Positions 47,236-56,688 of a stretch of DNA of 64,000 bases are shown here, in pieces. The notes beneath the pieces were generated by a model that saw only the letters and a list, made by a program, of their open reading frames with translations, was not told where the DNA came from and searched no databases. Source of the DNA: Eledone cirrhosa (taxonomy: Eukaryota > Mollusca > Cephalopoda > Octopoda > Eledonidae); contig OZ024740.1 in the NCBI GenBank assembly GCA_964016885.1, positions 205,676,407 through 205,740,406 on the forward strand, given 5' to 3'. The first letter of the stretch is position 1; the number at the start of each line of letters is the position of its first letter. A program made the position numbers and the translations under genes.

Positions 47236-47400
47236 TTCATATGTTCATTTGACACTTCACTGCTCGCAAGTGTTTTTTAAGCTTCTGATCATGTCTCCCT
47301 ATTTTATCTAATGAGAACGCAAATATCATCCCATGATGATATTTGCTTTTGAAATGCGCATAATAAAATACATGGAACTCTTTTAACCATCTTTTGATTT

Positions 47401-47401
<1 letters not shown>

Positions 47402-47452
<51 letters not shown>
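47402..47452. repeat. (TA)n microsatellite
   Basis: About 25 TA units. It borders the palindromic hammerhead element; another (TA)n run ends the same element near 47,772-47,800. Confidence 0.95.
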
Positions 47453-47457
<5 letters not shown>

Positions 47458-47497
47458 TACAAATATTAATAAAATAGATGTTCTTGTGATCAATTAA

Positions 47498-47550
47498 ATT
47501 TTATTATACATATTTCAGAGGTACAACAGTACGTCCTCATCAGATAAAAT
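47498..47550 (-). ncRNA. Hammerhead ribozyme motif (left arm of palindrome)
   Basis: Exact mirror of the motif at 47,578-47,630, read on the minus strand. All core bases are retained. Confidence 0.8.
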
Positions 47551-47577
47551 AAAATGATACATGACATGTATCATTTT

Positions 47578-47630
47578 ATTTTATCTGATGAGGACGTACT
47601 GTTGTACCTCTGAAATATGTATAATAAAAT
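47578..47630 (+). ncRNA. Hammerhead ribozyme motif (right arm of palindrome)
   Basis: CTGATGA at 47,585-47,591. Stem II is GGACGTAC/GTACCTCT with loop TGTT (one C-C mismatch, one G-U). GAAA is at 47,612-47,615. Stem III is A-U and U-A around ATGT (47,615-47,622), and the predicted cleavage follows A 47,623. Stem I is seven Watson-Crick pairs, ATTTTAT (47,578-47,584) with ATAAAAT (47,624-47,630). Function is predicted from structure only. In a long transcript the perfect palindrome would compete with the ribozyme fold. Confidence 0.8.
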
Positions 47631-47767
47631 TTAATTGATCACAAGAACATCTATTTTATTAATATTTGTATTTTAATATTAATAACTCTGGAAAATATTT
47701 TTTTGTAGAGTGCTTCCAATCTACTGTAACTCATTATTTGATGTACTCATTGAATCTTGTTTAACTC

Positions 47768-47802
<35 letters not shown>

Positions 47803-47964
47803 TACGAAGGCCAAGGCAATACACACATACGCAAATACACACACACAAACACACACACACATATAATATTAACTAGTGAGTAGCTGAGTATTCCGCAGAT
47901 AAAAATAAACAACTAAGAACTCATCATTCAATACAATACACAGATAATGTAACAGGCGTATATA

Positions 47965-48075
47965 TATTTTGATTTGTTAATCTAGTTTAACTACGTAATT
48001 AGTACATTTTCATCTGTTTAACCTTGCTGGTAGAAACGCCTAGGATTTTCACTTCCCTGTTCAATATGTGATAGT
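47965..48075. repeat. Partial third copy of the foldback-element arm
   Basis: 'TTTTCATCTGTTTAACCTTG', 'TAGAAACGCCTAGGATTTTC' and 'ACTTCCCTGTTCAATATG' match the right arm of the 45.5-46.5 kb foldback element (46,400-46,465) with several differences. Confidence 0.75.
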
Positions 48076-48214
48076 GAACTTTGCTTTTATAAAACCAGTC
48101 TAGAATGAGCAGTACACCTCCGTTGGTCCCAACAGTGGGTGTTCCAGTCATTCGATCAATAGAACAGCTTGTTCATGAAATTAATGTACAAATAAATAGC
48201 TAAGCATTCCGCAA

Positions 48215-48360
48215 GTATGCGGTGTCTTAACGTAGTTCTCAGGGAGATTCAACATGACATACTGTCTGACAAACTGGCCCTTTGAATTACAAGCACAGCA
48301 CATTTTTCTCAGTAGTCACACATTGAATCTCCCTGAGAACTACGTTAAGACTCCGCGTAC
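48215..48360. repeat. Hairpin: 38-bp inverted arms, 70-nt loop
   Basis: 48,215-48,252 ('GTCTTAACGTAGTTCTCAGG' inside) is inverted at 48,323-48,360 with two mismatches. The right arm runs into a second-family SINE. Confidence 0.85.
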
Positions 48361-48485
48361 TTGAGCAACGTGAGATGAAGTGCCTTGCTTACGGACGCAA
48401 TGCATTGCTGAGAACCAAACTCACGACCGTACAACTGTGAGCTAATCAATATAACCACTAAGCCGCGTACTTTCACTAACCACTA
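48361..48485 (-). repeat. tRNA-derived SINE, second family
   Basis: Reverse complement of the family also seen at 38,690 and 62,908: 'GAAGTGCCTTGCTTACGGAC', 'CAATGCATTGCTGAG', 'CTCACGACCGTACAACTG' (B-box side) and 'AACCACTAAGCCGCG' (A-box side). Confidence 0.75.
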
Positions 48486-48769
48486 AGTCAAATGTAAACT
48501 CAAGATTAGAATTAATATAAAATTTTCTTGGTCACGGTCATTGCAAAACGATAGTACTTACTGAACACAGCAGTCGAGTAGGTTAAGAATTAACTAATAA
48601 ATTGTATGTTAATTGATGAGCTCATAATTTGATTTGACTGATGCCCTTGAAAATGATGTCATATTATTGGCTATTGAACATGAATGACGAAGACAATGTA
48701 TTTCATAGGTTGTGTAACCAATGATTTGTAGTTTTAGCTGAATCATAATAATCCTCATCACCTCCACCT
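48486..48769. other. AT-rich spacer; nothing seen
   Basis: No coding or repeat structure recognised. Confidence 0.4.
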
Positions 48770-49425
48770 GGGTACATTTTATTATGGCACCAGCATTACC
48801 ACTTCACAATGTGTACTGGGTACATTTTATTGTGGCACCAACATCACTACTTTATAGTGTGTACCGGGTACATTTTATTGTGAAACCAGCATTAACACTT
48901 TACAGTGTGTACCGGGTACATTTTATTGTGACACCAGCATCACTACTTTACAGTGTGTACCGGGTACATTTTATTGTGACACCAGCATCACTACTTTACA
49001 GTGTGTACTAGGTACATATTATTGTGACACCAGCATAACAGCTTCACAGTGTGAACTGGGTACATTTTATTGTGGCACCAGCTATACCACTTTACAATGT
49101 GTACTGGGCACATGTTATGTGGCACCAGCATCACTACTTCACAGTATGTACCGGGTACATTTTATTGTGGCACCAGCATTGCTACTTGACAGTGTGTACT
49201 GGATACATTTTAATGTGACACCAACTTTATCACTTTACAATGTGTACCGGGTACATTTTATTGTGGCACCAGCATTGCTACTTGACAGTGTGTACTGGGT
49301 ACATTTTAATGTGACACCAACTTTATCACTTTACAATGTGTACCGGGTACATTTTATTATGGCACCAGCATTGCTACTTTACAATGTGTACCGGGTACAT
49401 TTTATTGTGGTACTAGAACTAACAC
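48770..49425 (+). repeat. 48-bp minisatellite, about 13 units
   Basis: The unit is 48 bp, from 'CACCAGCATCACTACTTTAC' through 'AGTGTGTACCGGGTACATTT' to 'TATTGTGG'. Because 48 is a multiple of three, one plus frame stays open and reads a 16-residue repeat of the 'YRVHFIVTPASLLYSV' type. One frame break near 49,015-49,120 splits it. Most differences between units are substitutions. I see no start context, signal or domain, so I treat it as DNA repeat rather than gene. Single copies of related text occur at 57.94 and 63.68 kb. Confidence 0.9.
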
Positions 49426-49524
49426 CTACCTATCCATCGGCCTGCTTATCTAGCTGCCTACCTATCTGCATACCTACCTGCCTACTTACGCAGGTGCAGT
49501 GGAAGCATTTCTGAATTTGATGGG

Positions 49525-50400
49525 GTGGGGGTTGGTGATGACGGCCTCCGCGCTCTCCGACACTTTTTAGACTTACGCCCTACCCCTTACCACAGCACTA
49601 CCACTCTTCTCCGTCTGCCTGAGCTTGTTCTGACCCTCAATGGGTTTTCCTATTCCAGTGAATTCTATCAGCATGTCTCTGGGGTAGAGATGGGAACCAG
49701 AATGGGGCCAAACTATGCCAACTTGTTTGTTGGCTACATCGAAGCCCAGATCTTCCCCCAGCACGCTGGACCTACTCCTGAGCTATACGGTCGGTATATC
49801 GACGACTGTACCGGCACCACTTTTCTATCACGTGAACAGCTCGATTGCTTTCTATCTTTTGTTCAAACTTTCCATCCCGCTCTCACCTTCGCCACCTCTG
49901 TCCCTTTTCTTGATATCTCTCTCTCTCTACTTCCATCTTCTATAAACCAACAGACTCCCACTCTTACCTCGACTTCACCTCCTCCCATCCAACCCACACC
50001 AAACTCTCCATACCTTACTCCAAATTCCTCCGTCTTTGTCGGTCTGCAGTCAGGACCACGATTTCGAAACCCATTCCCTTCACATGGCCTCCTGCTTCAC
50101 CCAGCATGGATATCCCTCCACTCTGATCCAAGTTGCTCTTACCAGCGCCCGTGAAATCGACCATACCACAGCCCTCTCACCTCACCAGCGTCCTCTCAGC
50201 ACCCGCCTTCTTTCCTCTCTCACCTACCACCGCATCACCCTACCTCCCAGGCGAAATATTCTCCATTCCTTCCGCACCCTCTCTTCTGACCCCGTTACTT
50301 CTAGTTTTTTTAGCGCACTCATGGGGGTTCTCCGAGGAAGGAGAAAATATCCTGGGGGCCATCTGTTATCTATCAGTAAAATAACCAGCGGTCACTATAA
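49525..50400 (+). pseudogene. Penelope-like element reverse transcriptase fragment
   Basis: The first open frame encodes 'LTLNGFSYSSEFYQHVSGVE', then 'MGTRMGPNYANLFVGYIEAQ', 'LYGRYIDDCTGTT' with the catalytic YIDD, 'LSFVQTFHPALTFAT' and 'VPFLDISLSLL'. This order is diagnostic of Penelope-like reverse transcriptases. The frame then shifts (about 49,930-50,040) to 'DFETHSLHMASCFTQHGYPS' and 'LIQVALTSAREIDHTTAL', which is the thumb-side region. N-terminal RT motifs and the usual GIY-YIG endonuclease are not seen, so the copy is truncated and dead. It lies 2 kb from hammerhead motifs, which this element class is known to carry. Confidence 0.85.
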
Positions 50401-50534
50401 ATAGGCTGTCCTGTGGTCCTAACTCACTCAGTCCTCTGCTTTTTTTCTAGACAACACAGTCAGGATATATAACGGTGTACTACTACACCAGCACTGTCAA
50501 CTGTAACTTGTCACTTTTCTTTTAAGGGAAACCT

Positions 50535-51715
50535 ATGGTACTCATCTGCAATGTCAGTTTCGACAGCGCAGGCTGGCAACAGGCAACACTCCCAGCGAGG
50601 TTCGGTGGCCTCGACCTCCGATCAGCTTCGGGTCTCGCTTTACCTGCCTATCTATCTTCTATCTCCTCCTGTCATGCTCTCGTCAGCGAGGCTCTCAGCC
50701 AGATGGCCGAACCTGACCTGGCCCCCGAGATGGAACAGGCTCTGGCCTACTGGACAGGCGAAGGCCTCTCTATCCCCCAGTATACCATAGTCCAACGTAA
50801 CTGGGACGACATCAATTGCAGGTCCTCTGTCAGGCAGAGAGAGTCTGGCTTGGACCAACACCGCCTCGCCTGCTTCCGCTCCGCATCTCAGCCCAACAGC
50901 GGCACGTGGCTCAATTCGGTGCCCCCCTTAACAACCAGTACCCTATTTGATGATGAGTGCACTAGCATCGGGGTAGCCCAACGCCTTGGCCGCCGCGTAT
51001 GTGAGCCACACAAATGCCAATGTGGGGCGGTTCTTGACAAGTTCGGCCTGCACCCACCTGTCTTGCCGCCAGAGCGCAGGCCGGTTCCCCCGACAGGCCG
51101 CTCTCAACGACATATTGAGAAGAAGCCTGGACGCAGCTGACTTTCCATCACAACTGGAGCCAGCAGGTCTAAACCGCGGAGATAGCAAGCGCCCTGACGG
51201 AATCACCCTCTTCCCATTCGAAGCAGGTAGATCCCTCATCTGGGACGCCACCTGTTGCGTCATGTTCTCTGCCTCCAACTTAATCGCTTCGACCACAAAC
51301 CCCGGCATTGTGGCCCGCCTCGCAGAAGAACGTACAATAAACAAATAACGGGGTTTGTCCGACCGCTTCCTCTTCGCACCGGTCGCCGTCGAAACCTCAG
51401 GCATACTTGGACCCCGTACTGCAAGATCGGAGCATCTGAGGAGGGAGCCCCACGAGGTTGGGTGGCTGTTGCAGCGACTGGCGATTGTCTGGGGAAGTGC
51501 TTTTGCCGTCTTGTCAGCGGGGCGCAGTACTTCTATCCTCTTGGCACAAAGCCCAATAACCCTTCCCCTCACCTCTCTTATGCAACACCAGAGCTCTTGC
51601 CATCCCTCCCCTTCCCGTTCTTCTTCTTTTTTCTTTCTTTCTTTCTTTTTTATATATTTCCCTATTCTTTTTCCTTTTGTTTCCCCTTTTTATTAATTCT
51701 TACTAAATTTTATTT
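50535..51715 (+). pseudogene. LINE family B, RT C-terminus plus endonuclease-like domain
   Basis: 50,535-51,057 encodes 'QQATLPARFGGLDLRSASGL', 'ALAYWTGEG', 'RLACFRSASQPNSGTWLNSV' and 'IGVAQRLGRRVCEPHKCQCG', the post-RT region of a LINE polyprotein. A frameshift at about 51,057 continues in another frame: '...CRQSAGRFPRQAALNDIL', 'LEPAGLNRGDSKRPDGITLF', 'GRSLIWDATCCVMFSASNLI'. A stop near 51,348 precedes 'SDRFLFAPVAVETSGILGPR'. The joined motif C-x-C-G...H-x4-C followed by RPDG...WDAT matches the layout of LINEs with C-terminal restriction-like endonucleases (inferred). The sequence ends in a pyrimidine-rich 3' region, AATAAA and a short poly(A) near 51,720-51,748. Confidence 0.8.
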
Positions 51716-51748
51716 TTAAAATAAACATTTAATTAAAATAAAAAAAAA

Positions 51749-52658
51749 TGATTCTTGCACAATACTGAAGCTTTGTTGAACACCATATTCATTTGTGAAC
51801 ACTATAATCAAACATTATATTTACGATTTAAAGTAATCATATTTTTTCTTTTTGCTGAAGTGAAGTAAAGATATATATTCAACCAGCATACGTAGACACA
51901 GAAACATATGTTAAAGCAAATAAATTCCTAATCTCCTTTCTCGCCGATGTTTATATTGTACTTGCTTATATATATATATATATATAATCAAGGTTTAGCA
52001 AATAAGAAAAAGTTTTAAAATACATTTTTAAAAGTTCACTATACCTGCTATAATTACCCTTACCGCGCAGTTTCAAGTCTCAAAATAAATGGATAATCCA
52101 TGCGGAAATTCATTAAGAAGACTTTCGTCAGAGGGTTCTTCTCACTCGGAGAATATAAAATTCCCGAGTTCAAATCACGAACTGGCGCCATACATAACTG
52201 TTCCCGGATGAGAGTGTATGATGAAGAAACAATTTTGTCTAGTGCCGGATGTAAAGATAGAAGGCAGGGGCGGAAAGGTCAATGTACTGCCACTAGAACC
52301 GTGTCAGTCGTCACAAACAATCATGACAGGCATGGGCTGGTGTTCGGATTCTGTCGATCGATTGGTTATTGATTAGGCGATACCCGCATAAGCCGATTGT
52401 GCATTGTTGCATAATATATGCAGACGGATGCATTACTGATGCATTCGTGCGGCAGAAACTCGAGTCCGGGAACCATTATAGGCACCCGTTTTACGTGTGT
52501 TGTGTTGAAGCAAATAACTATGTGTATACTCTGGGAATGTATCTTACATTGCCCATGGAGTACGCTGAGATACAACCGGTACTGGCATTGATAAATATGC
52601 TGGGTCCGTCAACTCACATTGGAAATGTGTGAAATCCTTGGTACAGGTAGGTATATTG
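51749..52658. other. No recognisable gene; two unassigned open frames
   Basis: Holds a (TA)n tract near 51,970 and two overlapping open frames (52,100-52,372 of 90 codons; 52,369-52,632 of 87 codons). The second includes 'HCCIIYADGCITDAFVRQKL'. I recognise neither, and there is no splice or repeat evidence to promote them. Confidence 0.35.
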
Positions 52659-52788
52659 AAAAAAAAGGAAAGGAATGACTTCACTTGTAGTTCTAAACAA
52701 TTTGATTTAATTTTATATTATGATTATAATATAAAATTAAATCAAATTGTTTAGAACTACAAGTGAAGTCATTCCTTTCCTTTTTTTT
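52659..52788. repeat. Perfect palindrome, 63-bp arms, 4-bp spacer
   Basis: 52,659-52,721 is exactly inverted at 52,726-52,788 around GATT. The arms start in poly(A)/poly(T) and contain 'GGAATGACTTCACTTGTAGT'. No hammerhead core. It could be a hairpin MITE or an inverted duplication. Confidence 0.95.
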
Positions 52789-52894
52789 TTTGAAGCTTGT
52801 CAACCTTCACGCATTATTCGGGAATTTCCAACATTTGCATTCTCATCACATAATCTTGCATTTTGACGAATTGTTCAGCATTTTAAGATGTGTT

Positions 52895-53110
52895 CCACAT
52901 TTACGATGTCTATCTTCCACGCTAACATGGGTTAGACAGCTTTGTCCCATTTAGTCAAAGTCGGGTTGGGTGACCGTGTCTCGCTCATATAGGACTGCTT
53001 CTCTACGGCTAGATGCCCTTCCTACCACCAACCACATTCATAGTGTGTGCTGGGTGCTTTTTGCCATGTCTTTTACACGACCACTTTACAGTGTGGGCTG
53101 GATATTGAAC
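52895..53110 (-). repeat. LINE C 3'-tail repeat, partial
   Basis: On the plus strand: 'CTTCCACGCTAACATGGGTT', 'TAGATGCCCTTCCTACCACC', 'GTGTGTGCTGGGTGCTTTTT' and 'CGACCACTTTACAGTGTG'. This is the reverse complement of the repeat that follows the LINE C ORF at 61,440-61,862. Confidence 0.8.
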
Positions 53111-53445
53111 AATATACATGATGTTTATGAAAAACATTTGGCAGTTTTCTTCTATGAACTTTAAGGTTGAGACCACATTCACACATCCTTGCCTCAGCAA
53201 AAACCAGGGGAAGTAACTGACAACGCGCTGTTTTTCGCTTGTTGGCAGTTGTCAAGGTTACATCTCCACCTAGGCCTAGTTTCCGCTGAGACAGAAATAA
53301 GCTAGAATCTTATAGATTTCTCACTTATGAAGCCCGGCTTATATATAGTCTGATTGACTGAATACACACAGGCTCTTTTTCAAACAATTTTTTTTTCCAT
53401 TCCTTTCTCCTCTCACTCTCTATCTTTCTATTTCATCTTTTATTT
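53111..53445. other. No gene seen
   Basis: Mixed sequence with no recognised coding or repeat element. It precedes a possible hammerhead relic. Confidence 0.4.
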
Positions 53446-53447
53446 CT

Positions 53448-53500
53448 CATACTATCTTCTGCTGAAGGACTAGTGTCTGAAACATAAAGACTCCTTTCCT
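53448..53500 (+). ncRNA. Possible hammerhead relic
   Basis: 'CTGCTGAAGGACTAGTGTCT' followed by 'GAAACATAAAGAC' resembles a hammerhead with a degraded core: CTGCTGA instead of CTGATGA, a weak stem II (AGGAC/GTCT), and almost no stem III. TCTT/AAGA could form part of stem I. The core substitution should abolish cleavage. Weak call. Confidence 0.35.
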
Positions 53501-53591
53501 ACTATACCAAACATTAAACTAACACATTTTTCATTGTACGGTGTTGTTTGCTTTGCTGTTTCCGTTTACTTTTTGCATACAGATTATACAT

Positions 53592-53735
53592 ATCATCATC
53601 ATCATCACCGTTTTACATCCATTTTTCCATGCTTGCCTGGGTTAGACGAGTTGTCCTGTTGTGGGCAATGCTAGGTCTTACTCATACAGAACTGATTTTG
53701 GCTTGGATGCCCTTCCTAACGCCAATGTGCATATA
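53592..53735 (-). repeat. LINE C 3'-tail repeat with (CAT)n end
   Basis: Starts with CATCATCATCATCA, then 'CCGTTTTACATCCATTTTTC', 'CATGCTTGCCTGGGTTAGAC' and 'GGATGCCCTTCCTAACGCC'. It is the inverted terminal part of the LINE C 3' end, without coding sequence. Confidence 0.85.
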
Positions 53736-53864
53736 TATATATATATATACTCCTGCGTTGTTGTTTTTTTATATTCCTATATATATATAATTCTTCATTG
53801 TACTGTGTTGGTTGCTTTGTTATTTCTATTTACTTTTTACACACACGTGTAACAGTAATATATG

Positions 53865-54505
53865 TGAACGATGGATGTGTAACAGTAATATACGTGAACG
53901 ACAAAGCATAAATGAATTGAGAGAGAGACTGAGCATAAGAGGAATCAAATGCTGTGTGCAGGAGAGGCGGTTGCGCTGGTATGGACATGTGATGCGTATG
54001 AAGGATGACAGCTGCATAAAAAGGTGCAGAGCACTAGAAGTTGATGGAAACCGTGGAGTGGGGAGACCCAAGATGACCTGGGATGAGGTGATAAAAGCCG
54101 ACCTTACCCAATTACACCTCTCAAAGACAATGACACACGACCGTGACTTCTGGCGTCACGCAATAATACAGAGTACCCGACCTCCCATGGGTACAAGCTG
54201 AAGCATATAGACAATATGTCCCCACCGCAAGGTGGTCGTGGAGGTGCCACGGCAAAAAAGCACCCAGCCCACACTGTAAAGTGGACGTGTAGGCGCCACG
54301 AAAAAGCACCCAGCACTCACTGTAAATGAGGTTGGTGTTAGGAAGGGCATCCAGCTGTAGAAATCAAGCCAAATCAGTTCCTGTATGAGCAAGGCATGGT
54401 CAGCCGACCAGACACTGCCCACAACAGGACAACCCGTCTAACCCATGCTAGCGTGGAAGAACGGACGTAAAACGGTGATGATGATGATGATGATGATATA
54501 TATAT
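53865..54505 (+). pseudogene. LINE family C, C-terminus and complete 3' end
   Basis: The open frame encodes 'RWMCNSNIRERQSINELRER', 'RRLRWYGHVMRMKDDSCIKR', 'GVGRPKMTWDEVIKADLTQL' and 'SKTMTHDRDFWRHAIIQ', aligning with residues about 340-440 of the 60,019 copy. The stop at 54,201 is followed by the tail repeat ('GTTAGGAAGGGCATCCAGCT') and ends in (GAT)n at about 54,475-54,497. A duplicated 'AACAGTAATATACGTGAACG' at the 5' edge may mark the truncation point. Confidence 0.9.
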
Positions 54506-54514
54506 AATGCATGA

Positions 54515-55330
54515 GTGTAGCGAAATCTGTCCGCGCCTTGAACTTTGGGTGATACCTAAAGATTAAATTCTAGGTCAACACCCTTTTGGTGTAGACAGGT
54601 TGATGCGTTGGCTATCCCCTCAAGGTGGGGAGACAGGAAGCGATAGCTATATAAAGCCTATATTTTCCCACTTTACACACAGAGACAGGATACACAACTA
54701 TGTAAAGATTAACCGCTAACTTCAGACCCCAGAGGTCTACAGAAAAGCCAGAGACATCGGAACATTACGCTAGCAACTATGTAAGGATTCACCACTATCA
54801 ACAGACCCCATGAGGTCTACAAATACACACACACAGATTGGAGCCCTACTACTACAGACCATGTACAAGCCACAGTGGTCTACCACCAATTACAGACCAT
54901 TCAGAGATATACAAACCATATCTCTCTCTCTTACTAACTAGTCTCACAACTACTACCACAGACTCCAAATTCCAACAACAACAATTATCTGTCTCTCGCT
55001 GTTTTCACTCCAACAACAGACTACAACAGCCTCACATCAGCAGCAATAACTACATTAACAACTCTTGGTAACTGTTTTATATGTACTTTTTAATTGATTC
55101 ACGTGAAGTAAACCATATATACCCAAATCATTTATTCTTTATATTTTCGTATTTACATTTATTCTTATTATTCATGTTAATACAATAACAATTTCTTAAT
55201 TCATTTTAACCCTTCGTTATATGAGTATATTCCTTCCTTGTAAATCTTGGAGTCGAGATTGTTGTAGAGTAGAGGTTGTTGGAGAGTGGGTACTGTTATA
55301 GAGTGGAGAAAGGCTACCTTGTTATGCCCA
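54515..55330 (+). mobile_element. Possible solo LTR
   Basis: Begins near 'TGTAGCGAAATCTGTC', has a TATA-like 'GCTATATAAAGCC' near 54,647, and an imperfect 79-bp direct repeat (54,694 and 54,773, both 'CAACTATGTAA', then 'CAGACCCC', then 'GAGGTCTACA'), which would suit an LTR upstream region. No flanking gag or pol, primer binding site or target duplication could be fixed. The end is uncertain. Low confidence. Confidence 0.3.
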
Positions 55331-55624
55331 CCTAAAGCCTCATTAGGTTCTTGATATTATTTCATTGAGCAAGTCTAGAAAGCTGCTGACTATTTTAATC
55401 TTGATGAAACAGTAGAAATATTGTATGCTATGCTAGAACATTTTTAACTAGTTGTCACTTAAGTTTTGTCTTTAACTCCTCTATAAGTTGTAGCCATGTC
55501 TGACTCCTGAACATACCAATCCTCTGGTACTCAGAAGTTGTATTGGGGATCGCAATCATAAGACACTATTTTATTTCACACTGCTTCAGGCCACACAACT
55601 GACAAAAGTGTGCTGAACTTGTAA
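55331..55624. other. No gene seen
   Basis: AT-rich, no recognised element. Confidence 0.4.
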
Positions 55625-55628
55625 TTAA

Positions 55629-55833
55629 CCTTTTAGCATTTACATTACGCTATATTTACTATTATATTTTCATGGTAAAGGCTTTATCTCACAGGATATT
55701 GAATCTATGAGATTTTGATATTTATTTTGGGAACAATACCGTAACATCTGTATGAGTGGCCAGTTACAGCCAGTTTGAACAGAAAGAGATGAGGGAATTC
55801 AGGCCGGATACAGCTGGTGTAAATGCTAAAGGG
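55629..55833. mobile_element. piggyBac-like MITE, 205 bp
   Basis: The terminal inverted repeats CCTTTTAGCATTTAC (left) and GTAAATGCTAAAGGG (right) differ at one position, and TTAA flanks both ends (55,625-55,628 and 55,834-55,837). TTAA duplication with a CCC/GGG-type terminus is the signature of piggyBac elements. There is no coding capacity, so it needs transposase from elsewhere. The interior has a 'GGCCAGTTACAGCCAGTTTG' stretch that I associate with a high-copy cephalopod repeat. Confidence 0.85.
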
Positions 55834-55984
55834 TTAAAAGGGCTAGCCTTGTGACACATTATGTCACATGTAATCTCATTTAGGGTACACATGTCTGTAG
55901 AATACTAAACAACTTGCATGTTAATTTCAAGCAGACTGTTCTATTGACTGTAACAATTGGAACACTGGTTGTCGGAGTTGACAG

Positions 55985-56055
55985 AGATCTAGCATAACTC
56001 TATGCTGCAAAGCATGGTGTCTGGTGCTCAACCGATACTGTCAATCAACTGCCCT
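55985..56055 (-). repeat. SINE 5' end fragment
   Basis: 'GCAAAGCATGGTGTCTGGTG' and 'CAACCGATACTGTCAATCAA' are the inverted tRNA-like head of the first SINE family, with substitutions. Confidence 0.7.
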
Positions 56056-56688
56056 AGTTATATAATAATGCCAGGATGGGCATCTGACCATAGGCTAAAT
56101 CTCTCAAAATATTCTCATCCTTTCCAATCCAGTAGAGAATAGACATAAAAATGGCAATGATGATGATGATGGCCCTCTTCTGTTGTTCAGCAGGACTACA
56201 TATGGTTTGTGCTACTCAGAAAAAAAAAATTGTTTTATTAAGAGAATTGCGTTTTCAACATTTCTCTGTGCTGGAAGGTCTTCATGATAGAGTTCATTGC
56301 TAGAACAGAAGTCTAGTAAGGCCTCTCCATTCATATTTAGATCAGGGGTCGCCATTCCTTCCAATCACTTATTTCCATGTCAGGTTATCAGTGCCATCAT
56401 GTGCATTAAAGTCTCCCATAAGGATATATGACTCAGTCTTAACTACAACTAACGTTATCAAGGAAGGACCTGTATTCAGACTCAATATTTGGTGCAATAA
56501 CTTGCACCACCCACAGAGACTTATCTTTCAGCCTAAGCTTCAAGAGGTAAATCCTCCCTCCTAATGGGATCCAGTCCATAACACATTCTGACAGCTGGGG
56601 GCTTGTGAGTTTCCCCACTACCACCTGTGCAGTCATTTCTCAAAAGACTTTATATTGTTTTTTGTCTTACATTTCATCCTTCCCCAAT
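56056..56688. other. Diverged (GAT)n-ended repeat, then no gene seen
   Basis: 56,070-56,172 ('GCCAGGATGGGCATCTGACC', ending ATGATGATGATGATGG) looks like a decayed LINE C tail. The rest has no recognised feature. An open frame at 56,439-56,636 (minus) includes 'QLSECVMDWIPLGGRIYLLK', which resembles the endonuclease region of LINEs; support is too thin to call. Confidence 0.4.

Larger units (their letters stand above)
47451..47677. repeat. Perfect 113-bp-arm palindrome with two hammerhead motifs
   Basis: The arms 47,451-47,563 and 47,565-47,677 are exactly complementary, with a single A at 47,564 between them. Each arm carries one hammerhead motif, so both strands can fold ribozymes facing away from the centre. 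The right flank to about 47,800 is shared with the element at 46.6 kb. A palindrome this perfect suggests very recent formation, active correction, or an assembly artefact. Confidence 0.95.

Noticed and set aside
47965..48075. Independent unique sequence
   Set aside because: It matches the foldback element arm, so it was recorded as a partial copy.
48784..49514. 16-residue repeat protein (YRVHFIV type)
   Set aside because: Repeat period is a multiple of three, so the frame stays open passively; units differ by substitutions without evident protein constraint and there is no gene context.
52100..52632. Two open frames of 90 and 87 codons
   Set aside because: No domain recognised, overlapping frames, no supporting signals; kept only as an unassigned stretch.
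54515..55330. Full endogenous retrovirus or Gypsy element
   Set aside because: Only an LTR-like promoter region is visible; no gag, pol or env homology nearby.
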